From: Bacillota bacterium | GTDB lineage: Bacteria > Bacillota > Clostridia > Lachnospirales > Lachnospiraceae | NCBI GenBank assembly: GCA_023389295.1 | Contig: JAEWEO010000267.1 | Coordinates: forward strand, 1-8,862 | Length of the DNA: 8,862 nucleotides | Direction: 5' to 3' | Shown here: positions 6,162 through 8,862 of the stretch, piece by piece | Position numbering within the stretch: the stretch's first letter is position 1 | How the letters are laid out: every line of letters starts with the position of its first letter | Position numbers and translations under genes: made by a program | The notes under the pieces: model-generated | Databases searched by the model: none | Told to the model about the DNA's origin: nothing | The model's input: the letters and a program-made list of their open reading frames with translations, nothing else

Positions 6162-6200
6162 TAAAAAGTGCTTGCAATCTATTGTTGCCAGCACTTTTTA
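6162..6200. terminator. Bidirectional terminator between the dehydrogenase and DUF2804 genes
   Basis: Arms 6162-6177 and 6185-6200 pair over 16 bp with a single mismatch (TAAAAAGTGCTTGCAA against TTGCCAGCACTTTTTA), loop 7 bases. Runs of five T end the stem on both strands. It lies between convergent genes, 14 bp after the DUF2804 stop. Confidence 0.88.
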
Positions 6201-6213
6201 TGTGTCATACTTT

Positions 6214-7245
6214 TTACCAGCGATTTTCATAACGCTCAATGTATCCGAGGAAATCCCGAAGAAAGATAATCGTACCATCCTCAAGTATGGCAGTTCCATG
6301 AAAGGTACCAAAAACCCGGTGCTGCTTTGTGGATAGCAGTAGGATGGAAAGCTTTACTTTAGATTCCAGTAGGGGTATAAAATCCAGCTCAAGGCGTTTA
6401 TCGGAGGAAGTTATTTTCCAAGGCTTTTGATAATCGAATTCGTTCTTTTTATTTTTAGAAATTAGGAAGAATACCTGCTCTAGCTTAGTAGCATGCCCGT
6501 TAAAGAATAACATATTTTCCGTAGCTGCCTGGGTGTCGCCAAAGCCAAAGCCTAGGTTAAAGCCAAACAAGTCGTTGCATATCATTCCCTGTGCCAAGCC
6601 CCAGTACCAGGTAGTGTGATGAGGCCATACTCCTCGTCCCCAATCAAGAACGGCAAAGGAGTTATCTGGAGAAAAGGTGAAATTCTGATTATCATATTTT
6701 GCATTACCGCAGGCACGCATTCCGTTTATTTTCTGATTATAATAAAACATTTTTTTACTCTCTATAAATGGAGTAGCGATTACCATCGAATCCTTTGGCT
6801 CATGAGATAATTGCAAGGAAAGCTTTAGGTCGTTGTTCTTAATAAAATTATTCATGGAAAAGCGTATATTTCTTGTGCTTCCTTGATGAAGAATGGATAG
6901 ATTTAAGGACTTATCATGATATAAAATATTACCCTGTTGCGAGGATTCAGGCATGAAAAAATGTTTTCTGGGGACAACTTTAACTGTAGTTTTTGTGGTT
7001 TCTTTCTGGTTTTTAATGTCAGTTAGGGATATGCTAATTAGTAAGACAGTAACACTATACCCTACGGTTAGGGAAACGGCATACTCATTATTATAGATGA
7101 GATAATAATCCCACTCCTTTAAGCGCAGCTTACAGGCAACATCCGTGGGGTTATATTTTAGAATAGGGTATGTGGCATAGCCTTTTTGCACCAGCTCACC
7201 CTTCCTGTTTAATAATTTGGAAGGTCTAGTTATTTTATACTGCAT
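6214..7245 (-). CDS. DUF2804 family protein
   Basis: A 343-residue protein of the DUF2804 family, whose function is not established. Family signatures are clear: DWGRGVWPHHTTWYWG (201-216), GFNLGFGFGDT (228-238) and a C-terminal segment VFGTFHGTAILEDGTIIFLRDFLGYIERYENRW (311-343). The alternating hydrophobic strands and conserved Trp/His/Gly cluster suggest a beta-rich, lipocalin-like or barrel fold, with the W/H motif lining a pocket; this is inference. There is no signal peptide, so the product is probably cytoplasmic. The N-terminus (MQYKITRPSKLLNRKGELVQKGYATYPILKYN) is normal for the family, and length is as expected. The start is ATG 7243-7245, with GGGAG 5 bases upstream on the - strand. 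The gene has its own promoter (7276-7304) and terminator, so it is a single-gene unit. The remnant at 7334-7519 lies upstream on the same strand. Confidence 0.9.
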   Translation of the reverse strand: MQYKITRPSKLLNRKGELVQKGYATYPILKYNPTDVACKLRLKEWDYYLIYNNEYAVSLTVGYSVTVLLISISLTDIKNQKETTKTTVKVVPRKHFFMPESSQQGNILYHDKSLNLSILHQGSTRNIRFSMNNFIKNNDLKLSLQLSHEPKDSMVIATPFIESKKMFYYNQKINGMRACGNAKYDNQNFTFSPDNSFAVLDWGRGVWPHHTTWYWGLAQGMICNDLFGFNLGFGFGDTQAATENMLFFNGHATKLEQVFFLISKNKKNEFDYQKPWKITSSDKRLELDFIPLLESKVKLSILLLSTKQHRVFGTFHGTAILEDGTIIFLRDFLGYIERYENRW

Positions 7246-7275
7246 AATACTCCCGGAAAGATCAGCAATATCGTT

Positions 7276-7304
7276 ACTATAATCTATTAATGTCGGACAG
7301 TAAA
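7276..7304 (-). promoter_or_regulatory. Promoter of the DUF2804 gene
   Basis: On the - strand, -35 TTTACT (7304-7299), a 17-bp spacer and -10 TATAGT (7281-7276). The predicted start near 7269 leaves a leader of about 24 bases containing GGGAG. Confidence 0.7.
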
Positions 7305-7333
7305 GTTACCACAAAGATAGGAAGTTTTCTGAT

Positions 7334-7519
7334 CTATTTCTTTGCTAGGATAATGTACGCAAAGTCCTTCCTTATTTTTTGTACAATATGAAAGCCTGCA
7401 TTCATTAATTCCTCTTCCATAGTGAAGGAAGAAATTCTAACCTCCATTGGAAGGCCATCCGTTGCACTTTCAACTTTCTCATATTCAAAGCATAGTATTT
7501 CAGGAGCCTTACCACTATC
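7334..7519 (-). pseudogene. 3' remnant of a probable SAM-dependent methyltransferase gene
   Basis: On the - strand an open frame of 61 codons ends at TAG (7336-7334) and reads DSGKAPEILCFEYEKVESATDG and so on to FHIVQKIRKDFAYIILAKK. The final part (EEELMNAGFHIVQKIRKDFAYIILAKK) has the look of the last strands of class I methyltransferases, where an AGF turn precedes the closing beta strands. The frame is closed upstream by TGA (7522-7520) with no start or ribosome site in place, and nothing upstream as far as the rlmD promoter continues the protein. So only the C-terminal quarter of a normal methyltransferase remains. The sequence still reads well, so the loss may be recent. The family call is tentative because no SAM-binding motif is left. 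The remnant abuts a 20-bp-period repeat at 7500-7551 that may mark the break. Confidence 0.55.
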
Positions 7520-7551
7520 TCAGGAGCCTTAGCTATATATTAGGAGTTAAG
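7500..7551 (+). repeat. Short tandem repeat with a 20-bp period
   Basis: TCAGGAGCCTTA occurs at 7500-7511 and identically at 7520-7531. A worn third copy, TTAGGAGTTAAG, is at 7540-7551. It lies at the broken upstream end of the methyltransferase remnant. Confidence 0.65.
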
Positions 7552-7592
7552 TCTTCGCATGTTCTTAGAAATTAACTCTTAAATTACTAAGG

Positions 7593-7621
7593 TAGACAAA
7601 CAGGGAGTTTATCTTTATAAT
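7593..7621 (+). promoter_or_regulatory. Promoter of the rRNA methyltransferase gene
   Basis: -35 TAGACA (7593-7598), 17 bp, -10 TATAAT (7616-7621): one mismatch to consensus. The predicted start near 7628 gives a leader of about 75 bases. Confidence 0.8.
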
Positions 7622-7649
7622 AATACAGTGAAATAAATACTGGATTTGA

Positions 7650-7702
7650 AAGGAGGCGGCTGTCCAAAGTTATTGATCGTGATAGGACAGTCCATAACAT
7701 AG
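7650..7702 (+). promoter_or_regulatory. Structured leader: distant Shine-Dalgarno site plus bridging hairpin
   Basis: AAGGAGG (7650-7656) is a near-perfect Shine-Dalgarno site but lies 46 bases before ATG 7703, and nothing closer resembles one. Between them GGCTGTCC (7658-7665) pairs with GGACAGTCC (7685-7693) over 8 bp with one bulged T. If this hairpin forms, AAGGAGG is left 10 bases from the ATG, a normal spacing. A TAG at 7700-7702 directly abuts the ATG in the same frame and excludes an upstream start. Confidence 0.55.
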
Positions 7703-8862
7703 ATGAAGAAGGGTCAGATATATGAGGGAAATGTAGTACGAGTAGATTTTCCCAATAAAGGAATAGTGGAATGTGAGGGGCAAAAGGCAGTTGTTAAAAA
7801 CTGTATGCCAGGTCAGAAGATTAGCTTCGCGGTAAATAAAATCAGAAGTGAAAAGGCAGAGGGAAGATTACTTGAGGTACTTGAAAAATCACCCCTTGAG
7901 TGCAGGGATAAGGAATGTAAGAGCTTTGGAGCATGTGGCGGTTGTAGCTATCAAACCATGTCCTATGAGCACCAATTGGAGATGAAGAAGGAGCAGGTAA
8001 GACGATTACTTGATCAGGTTTGCAAAAGTTATGAGTTTGAAGGAATACTTGGTAGTCCAATTGAGTGGGATTATCGTAATAAAATGGAATTTTCCTTTGG
8101 TGATGAGTACAAAGACGGTCCGCTCGCTCTAGGACTTCATAAGAAGGGAAGCTTCCATGATATCTTAACGGTAGATGATTGCAGAATTGTTGACGTGGAC
8201 TTTAATCATATCTTAAGCTGTGTGTTACAATTTGCGAGTGAGAGAGGCTTAAGTTATTTCCATAAGCTCTCCCATAAAGGGTATCTGAGACATCTACTAG
8301 TAAGAAAAGCAGCTAAGACCGGTGAAATTCTAATTAATATTATTACAACCTCGTCTGAGGAGTTATCGCAGGAAGTGTTCTATCAACCAGAGTTATCAAC
8401 CTCAGAAGAGGAATCTTTACATGAAGAAACAGACCATGGGGCTAATCGTTTACCATTAAATAATGAGGATATAACTATGGAGCAGGAGAGAGATGTATTT
8501 GCGCCTCTTGTAAACTTACTACTTGATCTCCCTTTAAAGGGAATTATTGTAGGTGTACAGCATACCTATAATGACAGTCAAGCTGATGTAGTGAAATGTG
8601 ATCGTATGGTTAACCTGTATGGTAGAGATTATATCTATGAGGAACTACTGGGACTACGCTTCAAGATATCCACCTTCTCCTTCTTCCAGACTAATTCCCT
8701 TGGAGCAGAGGTACTTTATTCCAAGGTTCGCGAATATGTAGGAGAAACAAAGGACAGAACGATCTTTGACCTATATAGCGGAACCGGAACCATCGCTCAA
8801 CTTCTTGCACCTGTAGCAAAGAAGGTAACAGGTGTGGAAATTGTAGAGGAAGCAGTAGAAGC
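7703..8862 (+). CDS. rlmD: 23S rRNA (uracil-C5)-methyltransferase, RlmD/RumA-like, 3' end cut by the window
   Basis: The TrmA/RumA family transfers a methyl group from SAM to C5 of uracil, in 23S rRNA for this branch (RlmCD in Bacillus). 386 codons are present; the catalytic cysteine and C-terminus lie beyond the window. Visible domains: an N-terminal TRAM (OB-fold) RNA-binding domain (about 1-60), and a [4Fe-4S] cluster site with C72, C78 and C81 (CKSFGACGGCSYQ, C-X5-C-X2-C) plus C160 (DDCRIVD). The central RNA-binding region follows, then SAM-binding FFQTN (327-331, Q329) and DLYSGTGTI (356-364). An acidic, low-complexity stretch (about 222-262, with SEEESLHEETDHGA) looks like an insertion absent from the E. 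coli enzyme. The start is ATG 7703, since an in-frame TAG ends at 7702. No Shine-Dalgarno is close by (see the leader entry). The gene has its own promoter at 7593-7621. RlmD, RlmC and TrmA cannot be separated with certainty from this part. Confidence 0.9.
   Translation, partial: MKKGQIYEGNVVRVDFPNKGIVECEGQKAVVKNCMPGQKISFAVNKIRSEKAEGRLLEVLEKSPLECRDKECKSFGACGGCSYQTMSYEHQLEMKKEQVRRLLDQVCKSYEFEGILGSPIEWDYRNKMEFSFGDEYKDGPLALGLHKKGSFHDILTVDDCRIVDVDFNHILSCVLQFASERGLSYFHKLSHKGYLRHLLVRKAAKTGEILINIITTSSEELSQEVFYQPELSTSEEESLHEETDHGANRLPLNNEDITMEQERDVFAPLVNLLLDLPLKGIIVGVQHTYNDSQADVVKCDRMVNLYGRDYIYEELLGLRFKISTFSFFQTNSLGAEVLYSKVREYVGETKDRTIFDLYSGTGTIAQLLAPVAKKVTGVEIVEEAVE

Noticed and set aside
7673..7702. 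Leader peptide (TTG start, 9 codons) ending in a TAG that abuts the rlmD ATG
   Set aside because: The TTG is 16 bases from the Shine-Dalgarno site and inside the predicted hairpin loop; the peptide has no attenuator-like codon run.
1..8862. CRISPR array, transposase, prophage, toxin-antitoxin or defence genes
   Set aside because: No regular spaced repeats with unique spacers, no recombinase or transposase motifs, and no gene pair of that kind in any frame.

Overview
The window is AT-rich, low-GC Gram-positive DNA. It carries Shine-Dalgarno sites of the AGGAGG type, sigma-A promoters close to consensus and gene families typical of Clostridia (DUF1836, DUF2804, a YerC/TrpR-like repressor, a TrmA/RumA-type RNA methyltransferase). 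A Lachnospiraceae-like anaerobe is the best guess; the species cannot be named from the sequence alone.

Layout, left to right. (1) Positions 1-161: the 3' end of a + strand gene, probably the C-terminus of a periplasmic-type ABC transporter substrate-binding protein. (2) 263-3220, - strand: the UvrD-family helicase gene pcrA (753-3074), its promoter and a possible LexA/SOS box, followed by a small one-helix membrane protein with a very acidic tail (308-604). The small gene has its own promoter and a strong terminator. (3) 3322-4061, + strand: a DUF1836 helix-turn-helix protein driven by a perfect-consensus promoter whose spacer is filled by a 21-bp palindrome. (4) 4119-4609: a bidirectional terminator, then yerC on the - strand, whose promoter overlaps a 22-bp palindrome. 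(5) 4698-6030: an array of four degenerate hairpin repeats and a zinc-dependent alcohol dehydrogenase gene on the + strand. (6) 6162-7304: a bidirectional terminator and a DUF2804 gene on the - strand with its own promoter. (7) 7334-7551: the 3' remnant of a probable SAM-dependent methyltransferase gene and a short 20-bp-period repeat. (8) 7593-8862, + strand: a promoter, a structured leader and the first 386 codons of an rlmD/rumA-type 23S rRNA uracil methyltransferase, cut by the window end.

Most of this is chromosomal housekeeping and regulatory material arranged as short single-gene units, each with a recognisable promoter or terminator. There is no sign of a phage, transposase, CRISPR array or defence cluster. 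The interesting content is regulatory: two probable self-regulated repressor genes with large dyads in their promoters, a likely damage-responsive pcrA promoter, a hairpin-repeat array in front of the dehydrogenase, and an rlmD leader in which a hairpin could bring a distant Shine-Dalgarno sequence next to the start codon.
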